Positions 17,564 to 27,170 are shown, counted from the stretch's first letter. The stretch: 64,000 nt of DNA from Mangrovibacterium marinum (GCF_003046625.1 NZ_QAAD01000002.1:248001-312000); one strand, 5' to 3'. Made by a program: numbers and translations. The notes: generated by a model not told the origin, from the letters alone.

Positions 17564-19261
17564 ATGGCAACAAAACGAATCACAGGATCACAAGCGATCA
17601 TTCTTTCTTTATTGGAAGAAGGAGTTGACACCATTTTCGGCTATCCGGGTGGAGCGATCATGCCGGTATACGACGCCCTTTACGATTTCGACAAACAAGT
17701 CACACACATTCTGACTCGTCACGAACAAGGAGCTGTCCATGCCGCTGAGGGCTACGCAAAAGTTAGTGGGAAAGCAGGTGTCTGCTTTGCAACCTCTGGT
17801 CCTGGAGCGACGAACCTGATTACGGGAATTGCCGATGCTCAGATTGACTCGATTCCGTTGGTGTGCATCACCGGACAGGTTGCATCTCCGCTTCTGGGAA
17901 CCGATGCTTTCCAGGAGTCAGACGTAATCGGCTTGTCGATGCCGATTACCAAATGGAATTACCAGGTTACTGAAGCCTCTGAAATCCCGGAAGCTATTGC
18001 CAAAGCTTTTTACATTGCCCAATCAGGTCGTCCCGGCCCGGTATTGCTCGACATTGCCAAAGATGCGCAAGTACAGGAGCTGGACTTCGAATACAAGAAG
18101 TGCACAAAAATACGGTCGTACATTCCCGAACATCCGGTTGACCCGTTCAAAGTGAAGGAAGCCGCGGAATTGATCGACGCCGCGAAAAAACCCCTTTTAT
18201 TGTTTGGGCAGGGTGTCATTATTGCCAATGCCGAACAAGAACTGAAGGACTTCGTTGAAAAAACCGGCATTCCGGCAGCCTGGACACTGCTGGGCCTCTC
18301 GGCCCTGCCCAGCAACCATCCGCTGAATGTAGGTATGCTCGGCATGCACGGCAATTACGGCCCCAACATAAAAACCAACGAGGCCGACTTGATCATTGCT
18401 GTGGGTATGCGTTTCGACGACCGCGTAACCGGCAAGGTAAGCTCCTATGCGACCAATGCCAAGATCATCCACCTGGAAGTTGATCCGGCTGAAATCGGCA
18501 AGATCGTGAAAGCTGATGTTGGCGTATTGGGAAGTGCCAAAAAATCGCTACCGATGTTGACCATGAATGTAAAGGCCAACAAACACGAGGCCTGGCTGAG
18601 AGAGTTCCGCGATTGCGACAAAATTGAGATGGAGAAAGTAATCCGAAAAGATACCTTCCCCTCGAAAGAAGGCTTAACAATGGGCGAAGTTGTCCGTCTT
18701 ACATCTGAAAAAGCCAACAACGACGCCGTTTTGGTAACCGATGTGGGCCAACAGCAAATGATTGCTGCGCGCTACTTCAAATTCACCCAATCCAAAAGCA
18801 TCGTCACTTCCGGAGGACTCGGCACCATGGGCTACGGCGTCCCCGCAGCTCTGGGAGCTCAACTGGGAGCAAAACACCGCACCGTTTGCTGCTTTGTGGG
18901 TGATGGCGGTTTCCAGATGACCCTTCAGGAATTAGGTACCATTGTGCAAAACAAGCTTCCGGTAAAAATCATCTTACTGAATAACAACTTCCTGGGAATG
19001 GTTCGCCAATGGCAGCAACTGTTTTTCGACCGTCGCTACTCGTTCACCGAGTTGCACAATCCCAATTTCATCATGATTGCCAATGGTTTTGGCATGCCTG
19101 GCCACAAAGTAACCAAACGCGAAGAGCTGGAAGCCGGCATTGAAAAAATGATTGCTCACGATGGACCTTACATCCTGGAGGTAATTGTTGAAAAAGAAGA
19201 TAATGTATTCCCCATGGTACCGTCAGGAGCTTCGGTATCCGATATCATTCTTGAAGCTTAA
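17564..19261 (+). CDS. ilvB: acetolactate synthase large (catalytic) subunit
   Basis: 565-residue thiamine-diphosphate enzyme that condenses pyruvate with pyruvate or 2-ketobutyrate. The catalytic glutamate is in LTRHEQGAVHAAEGYA. FATSGPGATNLITGIADA and TGQVASPLLGTDAFQE are classical AHAS segments. The ThDP/Mg motif is GDGGFQMTLQELGT followed by NN (ILLNNNFLGMVRQWQ). It ends DNVFPMVPSGASVSDIILEA, also typical of AHAS. It sits 25 bases after ilvD and 18 bases before ilvN, so the three are one operon. Confidence 0.97.
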   Translation: MATKRITGSQAIILSLLEEGVDTIFGYPGGAIMPVYDALYDFDKQVTHILTRHEQGAVHAAEGYAKVSGKAGVCFATSGPGATNLITGIADAQIDSIPLVCITGQVASPLLGTDAFQESDVIGLSMPITKWNYQVTEASEIPEAIAKAFYIAQSGRPGPVLLDIAKDAQVQELDFEYKKCTKIRSYIPEHPVDPFKVKEAAELIDAAKKPLLLFGQGVIIANAEQELKDFVEKTGIPAAWTLLGLSALPSNHPLNVGMLGMHGNYGPNIKTNEADLIIAVGMRFDDRVTGKVSSYATNAKIIHLEVDPAEIGKIVKADVGVLGSAKKSLPMLTMNVKANKHEAWLREFRDCDKIEMEKVIRKDTFPSKEGLTMGEVVRLTSEKANNDAVLVTDVGQQQMIAARYFKFTQSKSIVTSGGLGTMGYGVPAALGAQLGAKHRTVCCFVGDGGFQMTLQELGTIVQNKLPVKIILLNNNFLGMVRQWQQLFFDRRYSFTELHNPNFIMIANGFGMPGHKVTKREELEAGIEKMIAHDGPYILEVIVEKEDNVFPMVPSGASVSDIILEA

Positions 19262-19279
19262 TTATTAAACAAATCCATT

Positions 19280-19822
19280 ATGAAACAAGAATTTATCATC
19301 ACCGTTTATTCGGAAAACAATATCGGTTTACTGAATCGAATAACCATCATTTTCACACGCCGGAAAATTAATATTGAAAGCCTGACGGTATCGGCATCAG
19401 CCATTCAGGGAATCTCGAAGTTTACAATCGTTGTAAACGAAACCCCGGAACGCATCAAAAAAGTAGTTGGCCAACTTGAAAAAGTAGTCGATGTATTGAA
19501 AGCCTTCTACCACACCAACGACGAAATGGTGTTCCAGGAGCTGGCCTTGTACAAAGTCCCCACCGATGCGCTTTACGACAGCGACCAAATTGAGCAGCTG
19601 GTCCGCAAATCGGGAGCCCGCATTTTGGAAATCACCAAAGAGTTCACCGTGATTGAAAAAACCGGACACAAAGAGGAAACTCAAAAAATGTTCGATGATC
19701 TTTCCCAGTTCGGCGTTCTTCAGTTTATCCGCTCTGGCCGAATCGCGATTACACGCGACCCGATTGAGCGTTTGTCGGAGTTCCTGAAGGAACGCGACGC
19801 GTTATTGCAAGCAATGGACTAA
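19280..19822 (+). CDS. ilvN: acetolactate synthase small (regulatory) subunit
   Basis: 180-residue regulatory subunit that gives AHAS its feedback control by valine. The N-terminal ACT domain begins FIITVYSENNIGLLNRITIIFTRRKINIESL, cut here by the GLLNRI motif; a C-terminal ALS_ss domain follows with RKSGARILEI and a closing IAITRDPIERLSEFL. Length fits the long form of the subunit. It is the last gene before a strong terminator. Confidence 0.95.
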   Translation: MKQEFIITVYSENNIGLLNRITIIFTRRKINIESLTVSASAIQGISKFTIVVNETPERIKKVVGQLEKVVDVLKAFYHTNDEMVFQELALYKVPTDALYDSDQIEQLVRKSGARILEITKEFTVIEKTGHKEETQKMFDDLSQFGVLQFIRSGRIAITRDPIERLSEFLKERDALLQAMD

Positions 19823-19837
19823 GCCGCGACTTGAGAG

Positions 19838-19880
19838 AGTGAGGGCTTGACTCCAAGTCAAACCCTCACTTTCTTTTTTA
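19838..19880 (+). terminator. terminator after ilvDBN
   Basis: AGTGAGGG pairs with CCCTCACT as the outer 8-bp stem and TTGACT with AGTCAA as the inner 6-bp stem, split by one C-A mismatch, loop CCA, followed by TTCTTTTTT. It closes the ilvDBN operon 16 bases after ilvN and ahead of the regulator. Confidence 0.88.
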
Positions 19881-19894
19881 CAACAGCAGCCTGT

Positions 19895-20785
19895 ATGAAA
19901 CCCATCAACGAACATTTACCGGTTTACAGCCTCGACAACTTCAGCTCAGGCGAGCGGAAAAGTCAGCAGTTTCAGGTTGAAGTGTTTGATGCCAAGCGCC
20001 ACTTCAGCGTAAAATATCCGCACCGGCACGACTTCTTCGAAGTGCTTTACCTGATGCGCGGCTCCGGCTTTCATGTGATTGATGGAAACCGATACGAGAT
20101 AAAACCGCCCTGCATATTTTTTATGTCGCCGGGGCAGGCACACAAAATTGAGTTCTCGCACGATATTGAGGGCTACATTTTCATTTTTACCGCCGACTTC
20201 TACCTGGCCAACCGCAGCAACCAAAACAGCCTGATTGAGTTCCCGTTTTTTTACAACCTGCAACAGAACAACCCGCCACTGCTTTTGACGAATGCCAACG
20301 ACATTTCATTTCTGGAAAGCCTGTTTCAACGCAGCATCAGCGAGCTCGACAATAACGACAACAACAAATTCGATCTGCTTCGTTCGTTACTGGACCTCAT
20401 TCTGACAACCTGCAGCAGCCGCTACAAAACAACCGAAAATATCGCCGTAAAAGGCAAAGGACACATCCTGGTAAAACGCTTCTACCACCTCATTGAGGAA
20501 TATAACCATGAAAACCTCTCGTTAAAAGCCTACGCCGAAATGCTTGCCGTTACCCCCAACCACCTCACGCAAACCGTGAAGAGCCTGACCGGAAAAACTT
20601 CGAGCCAAATTATTAAAGCAAAACAAATACTGGAAATTAAGCGGCTGTTGGTTCACACCAACCTGAGTGTCGCTGAAATTGCACACCAGCTCAACTTTGA
20701 AGACCAGTCGTATTTCACCAAGTTTTTCAAACGAGAAAGCGGCTGCTCACCGCTACAATACCGGTCCCAAGCTGTTTCAAAATAA
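19895..20785 (+). CDS. AraC-family transcriptional regulator
   Basis: 296-residue regulator. The N-terminal half is a cupin-type sensor (HRHDFFEVLYLMRGSGFHVIDG, split at the H-R-H-D metal-like histidines). The C-terminal half carries two helix-turn-helix motifs: LSLKAYAEMLAVTPNHLTQTVK and SVAEIAHQLNFEDQSYFTKFFKRESGCSPLQYR, with the family end P-x-x-Y-R. The ATG at 19895 is preferred over an upstream one that would start inside the ilvDBN terminator. It is cut off from ilvN by that terminator, so any role in controlling the flanking ilv genes is inference from position only. Its ligand is unknown. Confidence 0.88.
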   Translation: MKPINEHLPVYSLDNFSSGERKSQQFQVEVFDAKRHFSVKYPHRHDFFEVLYLMRGSGFHVIDGNRYEIKPPCIFFMSPGQAHKIEFSHDIEGYIFIFTADFYLANRSNQNSLIEFPFFYNLQQNNPPLLLTNANDISFLESLFQRSISELDNNDNNKFDLLRSLLDLILTTCSSRYKTTENIAVKGKGHILVKRFYHLIEEYNHENLSLKAYAEMLAVTPNHLTQTVKSLTGKTSSQIIKAKQILEIKRLLVHTNLSVAEIAHQLNFEDQSYFTKFFKRESGCSPLQYRSQAVSK

Positions 20786-20787
20786 AA

Positions 20788-20950
20788 CATTCATGATTTC
20801 GAATGAATCTCCAACAAGGATGAAAGCTGGATCTTGTTCACCTATCAAGTTGTCGTAGTTGTCATCAGTTGTCGGGTTGTCAATTAATTTCTATTCAAGA
20901 CTAACGAATACATTTGCGACTCGGCGTCTTTGCGCGAACGGACTTTTAAA
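20788..20950 (+). repeat. dispersed intergenic repeat, copy A (divergent)
   Basis: Degenerate copy of a family found five times in the window. Landmarks in order are CATGATTTCGAATGAATCTCCAAC, given here as CATGATTTC then AATCTCCAAC, GATGAAAG, the GTTGTC blocks at 20858-20881 (AGTTGTCGTAGTTGTC, AGTTGTCGGGTTGTC) and GCGTCTTTGCGCG at the end. It fills much of the 422-base AraC-ilvC gap; I see no gene in the rest, and no clear ilvC promoter box. Confidence 0.65.
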
Positions 20951-21207
20951 ATAAAAATTACCAATCGGTCGACTTCCAACACAAAGCTTAAACATCTGAA
21001 TTTTAAGAAAGACAAAACAAACAACTTCGACCCACGCCTAATAATCCATGAAAAGTACCAAAAAATCAAGCTTTTTTACTCGCCTTTCTTCTGAATATTC
21101 TGTTGCTTTGTATTCGAGAATTAATAAGCCCGATTTCCTAACCCGAAACCGGTGACAACGTAAGTTGAATTTACAGACTTAAATCATACAAATTAAATAC
21201 ACAAAAA

Positions 21208-22683
21208 ATGGCAAACTATTTCAACACGCTCCCATTGCGCTTACAATTGGAACAATTGGGAACTTGCGAATTCATGGACAAAGCTGAATTTGCTGATGGT
21301 GTTAAAAAACTGGAAGGTAAAAAAATCGTTATCGTTGGTTGCGGTGCTCAAGGTTTAAACCAAGGGTTAAACATGCGGGACTCGGGTCTGGATATCTCTT
21401 ACGCATTGCGCGAAGGAGCCATCAAAGAGCAACGCCAGTCCTACAAAAACGCTGCTGAAAACGGGTTCAAAGTGGGTACTTACCAGGAAATGATCCCAAC
21501 TGCTGACTTGGTCATCAACCTGACTCCCGACAAACAACACACCAGCGTAATCAGCGCTGTTATGCCATTAATGAAACAAGGTGCTGCTCTCTCCTATTCT
21601 CACGGTTTCAACATCGTTGAAGAAGGAATGCAAATCCGCAAAGACATCACAGTTGTGATGGTTGCTCCTAAATCTCCGGGTTCTGAAGTTCGCGAAGAAT
21701 ACAAACGTGGCTTCGGTGTTCCGACGTTGATCGCTGTTCACCCTGAAAACGACCCGAATGGCGACGGGTTGGAAATTGCCAAAGCTTACTGTGTTGGTAC
21801 GGGTGGCGACCGCGCCGGCGTATTGCGTTCATCTTTCGTTGCTGAAGTAAAATCAGACTTGATGGGCGAGCAAACCATCCTTTGTGGTTTGTTGCAAACA
21901 GGTTCTATCCTGTCGTTCGACAAAATGATTGAAAAAGGCATCGAACCGGGATACGCTTCAAAGCTGATCCAATACGGATGGGAAGTAATTACAGAAGCTT
22001 TGAAACACGGCGGTATCACCAACATGATGGATCGCTTGTCGAACCCCGCAAAAATTAAAGCCTTCGAATTGTCAGAAGATATGAAACGCATCATGCGTCC
22101 GTTGTTCCAAAAACACATGGATGACATCATGAGCGGCCACTTCTCGAAAACAATGATGGAAGACTGGGCCAACGACGACAAAAACCTGTTGACCTGGCGT
22201 GCAGCAACTGCAGAAACAGCTTTCGAAAAAACGCCGGCAGGTGATGTTGAAATCAGCGAACAAGAATACTTCGACAACGGTGTTTTGATGGTTGCTTTCG
22301 TGAAAGCCGGTGTTGAATTGGCTTTCGAAACCATGACTGAAGCTGGGATCAAAGACGAGTCGGCTTACTACGAGTCACTGCACGAAACTCCGCTGATCGC
22401 GAACACAATTGCCCGTAAGAAATTGTACGAAATGAACCGTGTAATTTCTGACACGGCAGAGTACGGTTGCTACCTGTTCGACCACGCTTGTAAACCATTG
22501 TTGGCCGACTTCATGAAAACCATCGATACTGATGTGATTGGTGAAACTTACGGCGAAGGTTACGACAACGGCGTTGACAACAAACAATTGATTGCTGTAA
22601 ACGAAATCATCCGTTTCCACCCGGTTGAACTGATTGGTTACGAATTGCGCGAATCAATGACTGCGATGAAAAAAATCGTTTAA
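21208..22683 (+). CDS. ilvC: ketol-acid reductoisomerase (class II, long form)
   Basis: 491-residue NADPH enzyme for the second shared step of the pathway (acetolactate to dihydroxy-isovalerate). Nucleotide site is [41 protein letters not shown] and [12 protein letters not shown] follow, then the duplicated C-terminal domain of the long Escherichia-type class II enzyme, with metal-site residues in [14 protein letters not shown] and a second copy around [13 protein letters not shown]. Codon use is strongly biased to a small set (GCT, GGT, AAA, GAA), as expected for a highly expressed gene. It stands alone between a 422-base gap and its own terminator. Confidence 0.97.
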   Translation: MANYFNTLPLRLQLEQLGTCEFMDKAEFADGVKKLEGKKIVIVGCGAQGLNQGLNMRDSGLDISYALREGAIKEQRQSYKNAAENGFKVGTYQEMIPTADLVINLTPDKQHTSVISAVMPLMKQGAALSYSHGFNIVEEGMQIRKDITVVMVAPKSPGSEVREEYKRGFGVPTLIAVHPENDPNGDGLEIAKAYCVGTGGDRAGVLRSSFVAEVKSDLMGEQTILCGLLQTGSILSFDKMIEKGIEPGYASKLIQYGWEVITEALKHGGITNMMDRLSNPAKIKAFELSEDMKRIMRPLFQKHMDDIMSGHFSKTMMEDWANDDKNLLTWRAATAETAFEKTPAGDVEISEQEYFDNGVLMVAFVKAGVELAFETMTEAGIKDESAYYESLHETPLIANTIARKKLYEMNRVISDTAEYGCYLFDHACKPLLADFMKTIDTDVIGETYGEGYDNGVDNKQLIAVNEIIRFHPVELIGYELRESMTAMKKIV

Positions 22684-22705
22684 TCAAAACGAGTCACAAT
22701 ATCAG

Positions 22706-22737
22706 AAAGCCCGTCATTTTTTTTTGGCGGGCTTTTT
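22706..22737 (+). terminator. terminator after ilvC
   Basis: AAAGCCCG (22706-22713) pairs with CGGGCTTT (22727-22734), extendable by two pairs, with a T-rich loop, followed by TTT. It lies 23 bases past the ilvC stop. Confidence 0.85.
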
Positions 22738-22807
22738 TGTTGCGCAATTGCGATCCGAGGAACTCAACTTCGCAACAAACAAAAACCGACGATGCCCGGG
22801 AAATGCG

Positions 22808-22975
22808 CAAAAAACCTGCCTGATTCCGGGGAATCACCAATTGGGATGAAAGTTTACTATTTTTCGACGATGCTGTTGTCCTTGTATTCAAAAGTTGTCT
22901 GGGTTGTCGTCCCACATCTAATCAAAACCTTTATTGACATTACACCTTAGCGTCTTTGCGTGGCAGACTTTCAAA
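22808..22975 (+). repeat. dispersed intergenic repeat, copy B (best copy)
   Basis: Fullest copy of the family. In order it has the palindrome GATTCCGGGGAATC at 22822-22835, CACCAA, GGGATGAAAGTTTACTAT, TTCGACGATGCTGTTGTC, AAAGTTGTCTGGGTTGTCGT, CCACATCTAATCAAAACC, TTTATTGACATT and CCTTAGCGTCTTTGCGTGG. It lies between the ilvC terminator and the leuA leader and holds no protein-like frame. Confidence 0.8.
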
Positions 22976-23227
22976 AAAAAAACGAGACCACTCATTTCCC
23001 TTACACAAAAAATCATCCTTCAGCCTTTTTCCGACAAAAAAGCGAACTTACTCCGAAACGTTTTTTAGATCTTCCGTGTTATACACTAAAAGATAACATT
23101 TTTCAAACCGAGCAGTTTTATCGCTTAATAAGTCAAGTGAATCTTTTTCTTTAAAATCGTAAAATTAACAAGCCAAATATTTTCAGTTTAAAATTTAATT
23201 GTCATATTTGCAGGAAATCATTTGAAG

Positions 23228-23296
23228 ATGACAAGAATTAGCACCATTTCTATTCTCAATATTCTACTCGGTATTCTACTCTGGATGCGCGATTGA
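23228..23296 (+). CDS. leu leader peptide (Ile/Leu-rich)
   Basis: 22-codon frame ending in TGA upstream of leuA. It has 5 Ile (all ATT) and 5 Leu (only CTC/CTA) in residues 4-18 and no Val; residues 9-18 read ILNILLGILL. A TTTG at 23207-23210 preceded by CATA is a plausible weak -7 box, placing the RNA start about ten bases before the ATG. Its stop codon lies in the antiterminator strand, as in both ilv leaders. Confidence 0.83.
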   Translation: MTRISTISILNILLGILLWMRD

Positions 23297-23366
23297 GAAT
23301 GGTATAGGTGTATTAATAATATTTTAAATGACATAAAGCCATTCTCAGCAGAGAGTGGCTTTTTTG
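23294..23366 (+). promoter_or_regulatory. leuA attenuator: antiterminator and terminator
   Basis: Terminator: AAGCCATTCTC (23336-23346) pairs with GAGAGTGGCTT (23351-23361), one G-U pair, loop AGCA, then T run. Antiterminator: TGAGAATGG (23294-23302), starting with the leader stop codon, is perfectly complementary to CCATTCTCA (23339-23347). The two helices are mutually exclusive. leuA starts 45 bases after the T run. Confidence 0.85.
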
Positions 23367-23410
23367 ATGTGTAAAAATTAGTAACAGATTATAAAACAAT
23401 TCATTTCATC

Positions 23411-24910
23411 ATGAGCGACAGATTGTACATTTTTGACACCACATTGCGTGACGGCGAACAAGTGCCGGGCTGTCAGTTAAACACAGTTGAAAAGATTGAA
23501 GTGGCCAGAGCATTAGAAGAATTAGGCGTCGATGTGATTGAAGCCGGATTCCCCATTTCCAGCCCGGGAGACTTTAAATCAGTAGTCGAAATTTCAAAAG
23601 CGGTTACCTGGCCAACAATTTGTGCCCTAACCCGCGCCGTTGAGAAAGATATTGATGTTGCTGCCGACGCGCTCAAATACGCCAAAAAAGGACGTATTCA
23701 CACCGGTATCGGAACATCATTCTACCATATTCACCACAAACTCAACTCGAATCCTGATGAAATTATTGAACGTGCGGTTCGCGCTGTCAAGTACGCCAAA
23801 AAGTATGTCGAAGATGTAGAGTTCTATGCTGAAGATGCCGGAAGAACGGAAAACGAATATTTGGCCCGTGTTGTTGAAGCGGTTATTAAAGCAGGTGCTA
23901 CCGTGGTAAACATTCCGGACACAACCGGTTACACGATGCCTTACGAGTTTGGCGAAAAAATTAAATACCTGATCGACAATGTAAAAGGGGTACACAATGC
24001 GATTATTTCAACGCACTGTCACAACGACTTAGGTATGGCAACAGCCAACACGGTTTCAGGAATCATCAACGGTGCTCGTCAGGCCGAAGTAACCATCAAC
24101 GGTATCGGTGAGCGTGCCGGAAACACCTCGTTGGAAGAAGTGGTGATGACACTGAAAAGCCGTTACAAAGTGTTGGGAATTGACACCAACATCAACACCA
24201 AAAACATCTATAAAACAAGCCGCTTGGTTTCGAACCTGATGAATATGCCGGTTCAGCCCAATAAGGCAATTGTTGGCCGTAACGCATTTGCACACTCGTC
24301 GGGAATCCACCAGGACGGCGTGTTGAAAAATCGGGAGAATTACGAAATTATCGATCCGGTAGAAGTTGGCATCAACGAGTCGTCGATCGTATTGACTGCT
24401 CGCAGCGGACGTGCCGCCTTAAAACACCGACTGGAAGTTTTAGGTTACGAACTGACCAAAGAAAAGCTGGACGATGTTTACCAAAAATTTCTGGAATTGG
24501 CCGACAAGAAAAAAGACATTCGCGACGACGATGTTGCCATGTTGGTTGACGACCACCGCAAAAAAGAACGTCAAATTAAATTGGACTTCTTACAAGTGGT
24601 TACCGGAAAATCGCTGCAACCAATGGCGTCAGTACGATTGGATATCGCCGGTGAGAAATTCGATGCTACAGCATCGGGCAACGGACCTGTTGATGCAGCC
24701 ATCAATGCAGTCAAACAAATCGTGAAACGTCACGTAATCCTCGAAGAATTCCTGATTCAGGCCATCACCCGAGGTAGCGACGATATTGGCAAAGTGCACA
24801 TGGAACTGGATTTTGAAGGCGTGAAATATTTTGGCTTCGGAGCGAACACCGACATTATCACGGCCTCGGTCGAAGCTTTCCTGGATGCCATCAACAAAAT
24901 GAAAGCATAA
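23411..24910 (+). CDS. leuA: 2-isopropylmalate synthase
   Basis: 499-residue enzyme for the first committed step of leucine synthesis (2-ketoisovalerate plus acetyl-CoA). The HMGL-like TIM barrel opens [17 protein letters not shown] with the catalytic Arg-Asp; the metal motif is [14 protein letters not shown], and [16 protein letters not shown] follows. [21 protein letters not shown] joins to the C-terminal LeuA allosteric domain (about residues 385-499), which normally binds leucine. It is controlled by the attenuator just upstream. Compare the second, citramalate-type paralogue at 27239. Confidence 0.95.
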   Translation: MSDRLYIFDTTLRDGEQVPGCQLNTVEKIEVARALEELGVDVIEAGFPISSPGDFKSVVEISKAVTWPTICALTRAVEKDIDVAADALKYAKKGRIHTGIGTSFYHIHHKLNSNPDEIIERAVRAVKYAKKYVEDVEFYAEDAGRTENEYLARVVEAVIKAGATVVNIPDTTGYTMPYEFGEKIKYLIDNVKGVHNAIISTHCHNDLGMATANTVSGIINGARQAEVTINGIGERAGNTSLEEVVMTLKSRYKVLGIDTNINTKNIYKTSRLVSNLMNMPVQPNKAIVGRNAFAHSSGIHQDGVLKNRENYEIIDPVEVGINESSIVLTARSGRAALKHRLEVLGYELTKEKLDDVYQKFLELADKKKDIRDDDVAMLVDDHRKKERQIKLDFLQVVTGKSLQPMASVRLDIAGEKFDATASGNGPVDAAINAVKQIVKRHVILEEFLIQAITRGSDDIGKVHMELDFEGVKYFGFGANTDIITASVEAFLDAINKMKA

Positions 24911-24963
24911 CAGATAGTCCGTTTTCAACAAGAGAAACGTCTAAAAATAAATACATTCGAGAT

Positions 24964-24987
24964 GCTGCCTGTAGCTATACAGGTAGC
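24964..24987 (+). promoter_or_regulatory. hairpin in the leuA-leuC gap
   Basis: GCTGCCTGTA and TACAGGTAGC form a 10-bp stem with one G-U pair and a 4-base loop, 20 bases before the leuC ATG. No T run follows, so it is not a standard terminator. It may affect RNA stability or leuC translation. Confidence 0.5.
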
Positions 24988-25007
24988 CTGCATGAAAAAA
25001 AATTTTT

Positions 25008-26408
25008 ATGGAAGCTAAAACATTATTTGATAAGATTTGGGACGCCCACGTGGTAAAGCAAGTTGAAGGCGGCCCCAATGTATTGTATATCGATCGTCAC
25101 TTCATCCACGAAGTAACCAGCCCGGTTGCCTTCCTGGGCTTGAAAAGCCGCGGTCTGAAGGTTTTCCGTCCGGATCAGACAACCGCCACACCGGACCACA
25201 ACGTACCAACAATCAACCAAAACATGAGCATCAAAGATGAGTTGTCTCGCAACCAGGTTGAGATGTTGAAAAAAAACTGCGAAGAAAACGGCATCGTTCA
25301 CCATGGCTTGGGAACTGATGGTCACGGCGTGGTTCACATTATCGGGCCGGAAATGGGTTTAACTCAACCGGGTATGACTATCGTTTGTGGCGACAGCCAC
25401 ACCTCGACGCACGGTGCATTCGGTGCTATCGCGTTCGGTATTGGTACCTCCGAAGTAGAAATGGTATTGGCCAGCCAATGCATTATGCAGCCCAAACCCA
25501 AGAAAATGCGCATTACTGTAAATGGTGAATTGGGTAAAGGTGTTACCGCAAAAGATATCGCTCTTTACATCATCTCAAAAATCTCAACCTCAGGTGGTAC
25601 CGGCCACTTCATCGAATACGCCGGTTCTGCCATCACGGGCTTATCTATGGAAGGCCGGATGACCTTGTGTAACCTGAGTATTGAAAGTGGTGCCCGTGGC
25701 GGAATGATCGCTCCGGACGAAACCACCATCAACTACGTTAAAGGTCGCCAATTCGCCCCTAAAGGTGAAGCCTGGGATAAAACAGTAGCCTACTGGGAAA
25801 CATTGAAGTCGGATGAAGGTGCAAAATTCGATACAGAATACAGTTTTGATGCTGCCGACATTGAGCCGATGATTACCTACGGAACCAATCCGGGAATGGG
25901 ACTGGGTGTTAGCCAAACAATCCCAACTGGTGAAGAACTGACGGGTACCGACAAAGCAACTTTCATGAAATCACTGAAATATATGAATTTCAATCCAGGG
26001 GATGCCATGAAAGGTAAGAAAGTGGACTATGTATTCCTGGGTAGCTGTACAAACGGCCGTATTGAAGACTTCCGTGCATTCGCCGATTTCGTTAAAGGCA
26101 AACAAAAAGCCGACGACGTAATTGTTTGGTTGGTGCCGGGCTCTAAAGCTGTAGAAAAACAAATTATTGCTGAAGGTTTGGATAAAATCTTCGAAGCTGC
26201 CGGCATGTCACTTCGCCAACCGGGATGTTCGGCCTGTTTGGCCATGAACGACGATAAAATTCCGGAAGGCAAATACGCAGTATCAACTTCGAACCGTAAC
26301 TTCGAAGGTCGTCAAGGTCCTGGTGCCCGCACCTTACTGGCCAGCCCGCTTACTGCTGCAGCTGCTGCTGTAACAGGTGTGATCACAGACCCAAGAGAGT
26401 TTTTGTAG
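25008..26408 (+). CDS. leuC: 3-isopropylmalate dehydratase large subunit
   Basis: 466-residue aconitase-type subunit that isomerises 2- to 3-isopropylmalate with LeuD; the same pair would also process citramalate to methylmalate. Fe-S cluster cysteines are in [16 protein letters not shown] and [35 protein letters not shown] and [19 protein letters not shown] are canonical. Length matches the bacterial form. It follows leuA by 97 bases with a hairpin in between and no clear terminator. Confidence 0.97.
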   Translation: MEAKTLFDKIWDAHVVKQVEGGPNVLYIDRHFIHEVTSPVAFLGLKSRGLKVFRPDQTTATPDHNVPTINQNMSIKDELSRNQVEMLKKNCEENGIVHHGLGTDGHGVVHIIGPEMGLTQPGMTIVCGDSHTSTHGAFGAIAFGIGTSEVEMVLASQCIMQPKPKKMRITVNGELGKGVTAKDIALYIISKISTSGGTGHFIEYAGSAITGLSMEGRMTLCNLSIESGARGGMIAPDETTINYVKGRQFAPKGEAWDKTVAYWETLKSDEGAKFDTEYSFDAADIEPMITYGTNPGMGLGVSQTIPTGEELTGTDKATFMKSLKYMNFNPGDAMKGKKVDYVFLGSCTNGRIEDFRAFADFVKGKQKADDVIVWLVPGSKAVEKQIIAEGLDKIFEAAGMSLRQPGCSACLAMNDDKIPEGKYAVSTSNRNFEGRQGPGARTLLASPLTAAAAAVTGVITDPREFL

Positions 26409-26410
26409 AC

Positions 26411-26514
26411 AGCCCCCTAACCCCCGGAGGGGGAATTGGGAAAGTCATAATGATGAACGATAAAAAAAAATCGCGCTCTTTTCTCCTCCCCTCAGGGGAG
26501 GCCGGAAGGGGCTC
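26411..26514. repeat. GC-rich palindromic intergenic repeat between leuC and leuD
   Basis: Two inverted GC-rich arms: AGCCCCCTAACCCCCGGAG with GGGGG at the left (CCCCC-GGA-GGGGG) and CTCCCCTCAGGGGAG then GGAAGGGGCT at the right, separated by an A-rich middle. Similar AGCCCCCTAACCCCC...GGGGGCT palindromes are widespread between Bacteroidota genes. It fills the whole leuC-leuD gap inside the operon. Confidence 0.75.
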
Positions 26515-26526
26515 AATCTAAAAAAA

Positions 26527-27111
26527 ATGGCATACGATAAATTTTCAAACATAGTATCTCCGGCTGTTCCACTGCCGATTGAAAATGTGGATACCGACCA
26601 AATTATCCCTGCACGCTTTCTGAAAGCGGTAGAACGCAAAGGATTTGGCGACAACTTGTTTCGTGACTGGCGTTACGACAAGAGCAACCAACCGATTGCT
26701 GATTTCGCCCTGAACAATCCAACTTACAGTGGCAAAATATTGGTTGGCGGTAAAAACTTTGGTAGCGGATCGAGCCGCGAACATGCAGCCTGGGCGATTT
26801 ACGATTACGGTTTCCGGGTGGTGGTTTCGAGCTTCTTCGCCGACATCTTTAAAGGAAACTCGTTGAACAACGGATTGCTTCCTGTTCAGGTTAGTCCTGT
26901 GTTCCTGGAGAAGATCTTCGCTGCCATAGACGCTGATCCAAAGGCTGAATTTGAAGTTGACCTGCCCAGCCAAACCTTCACCATCAAGGCCACAGGCGAA
27001 TCAGAAGAATTCGACATCAACCCCTACAAAAAGCATTGCCTGCAAAACGGGCTCGACGATATCGACTATCTGGTTAGCTTGAAAGACCAGATCGCTGCAT
27101 TTGAGCATTAA
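26527..27111 (+). CDS. leuD: 3-isopropylmalate dehydratase small subunit
   Basis: 194-residue swivel-domain partner of Leu[17 protein letters not shown] opens the domain and [22 protein letters not shown] is the substrate-binding signature. The body and length are those of the Escherichia-type LeuD. It is separated from leuC by a palindromic repeat but is on the same strand and in the expected order. Confidence 0.96.
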   Translation: MAYDKFSNIVSPAVPLPIENVDTDQIIPARFLKAVERKGFGDNLFRDWRYDKSNQPIADFALNNPTYSGKILVGGKNFGSGSSREHAAWAIYDYGFRVVVSSFFADIFKGNSLNNGLLPVQVSPVFLEKIFAAIDADPKAEFEVDLPSQTFTIKATGESEEFDINPYKKHCLQNGLDDIDYLVSLKDQIAAFEH

Positions 27112-27117
27112 TACAAC

Positions 27118-27170
27118 AAGAGCAGAGAAATGCCTGTAACCCTTGCAGCGATCTCTGCTCTTATTTTTAC
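27118..27170 (+). terminator. long-loop terminator-like hairpin after leuD
   Basis: AAGAGCAGAGA (27118-27128) and TCTCTGCTCTT (27152-27162) form a perfect 11-bp stem round a 23-base loop, followed by ATTTTTA. It probably reduces transcription into the citramalate synthase gene, whose own start has an AAAGGAG ribosome-binding site at 27221-27227. Confidence 0.65.

Noticed and set aside
20786-21207. An attenuator or leader peptide before ilvC
   Set aside because: Searched by eye for a short Ile/Leu/Val-rich frame followed by a terminator as in the other leaders; none found.
24964-24987. Hairpin before leuC as a transcription terminator
   Set aside because: Good stem but followed by CTGCATGAAAA and no T run; leuC must be co-expressed with leuA.
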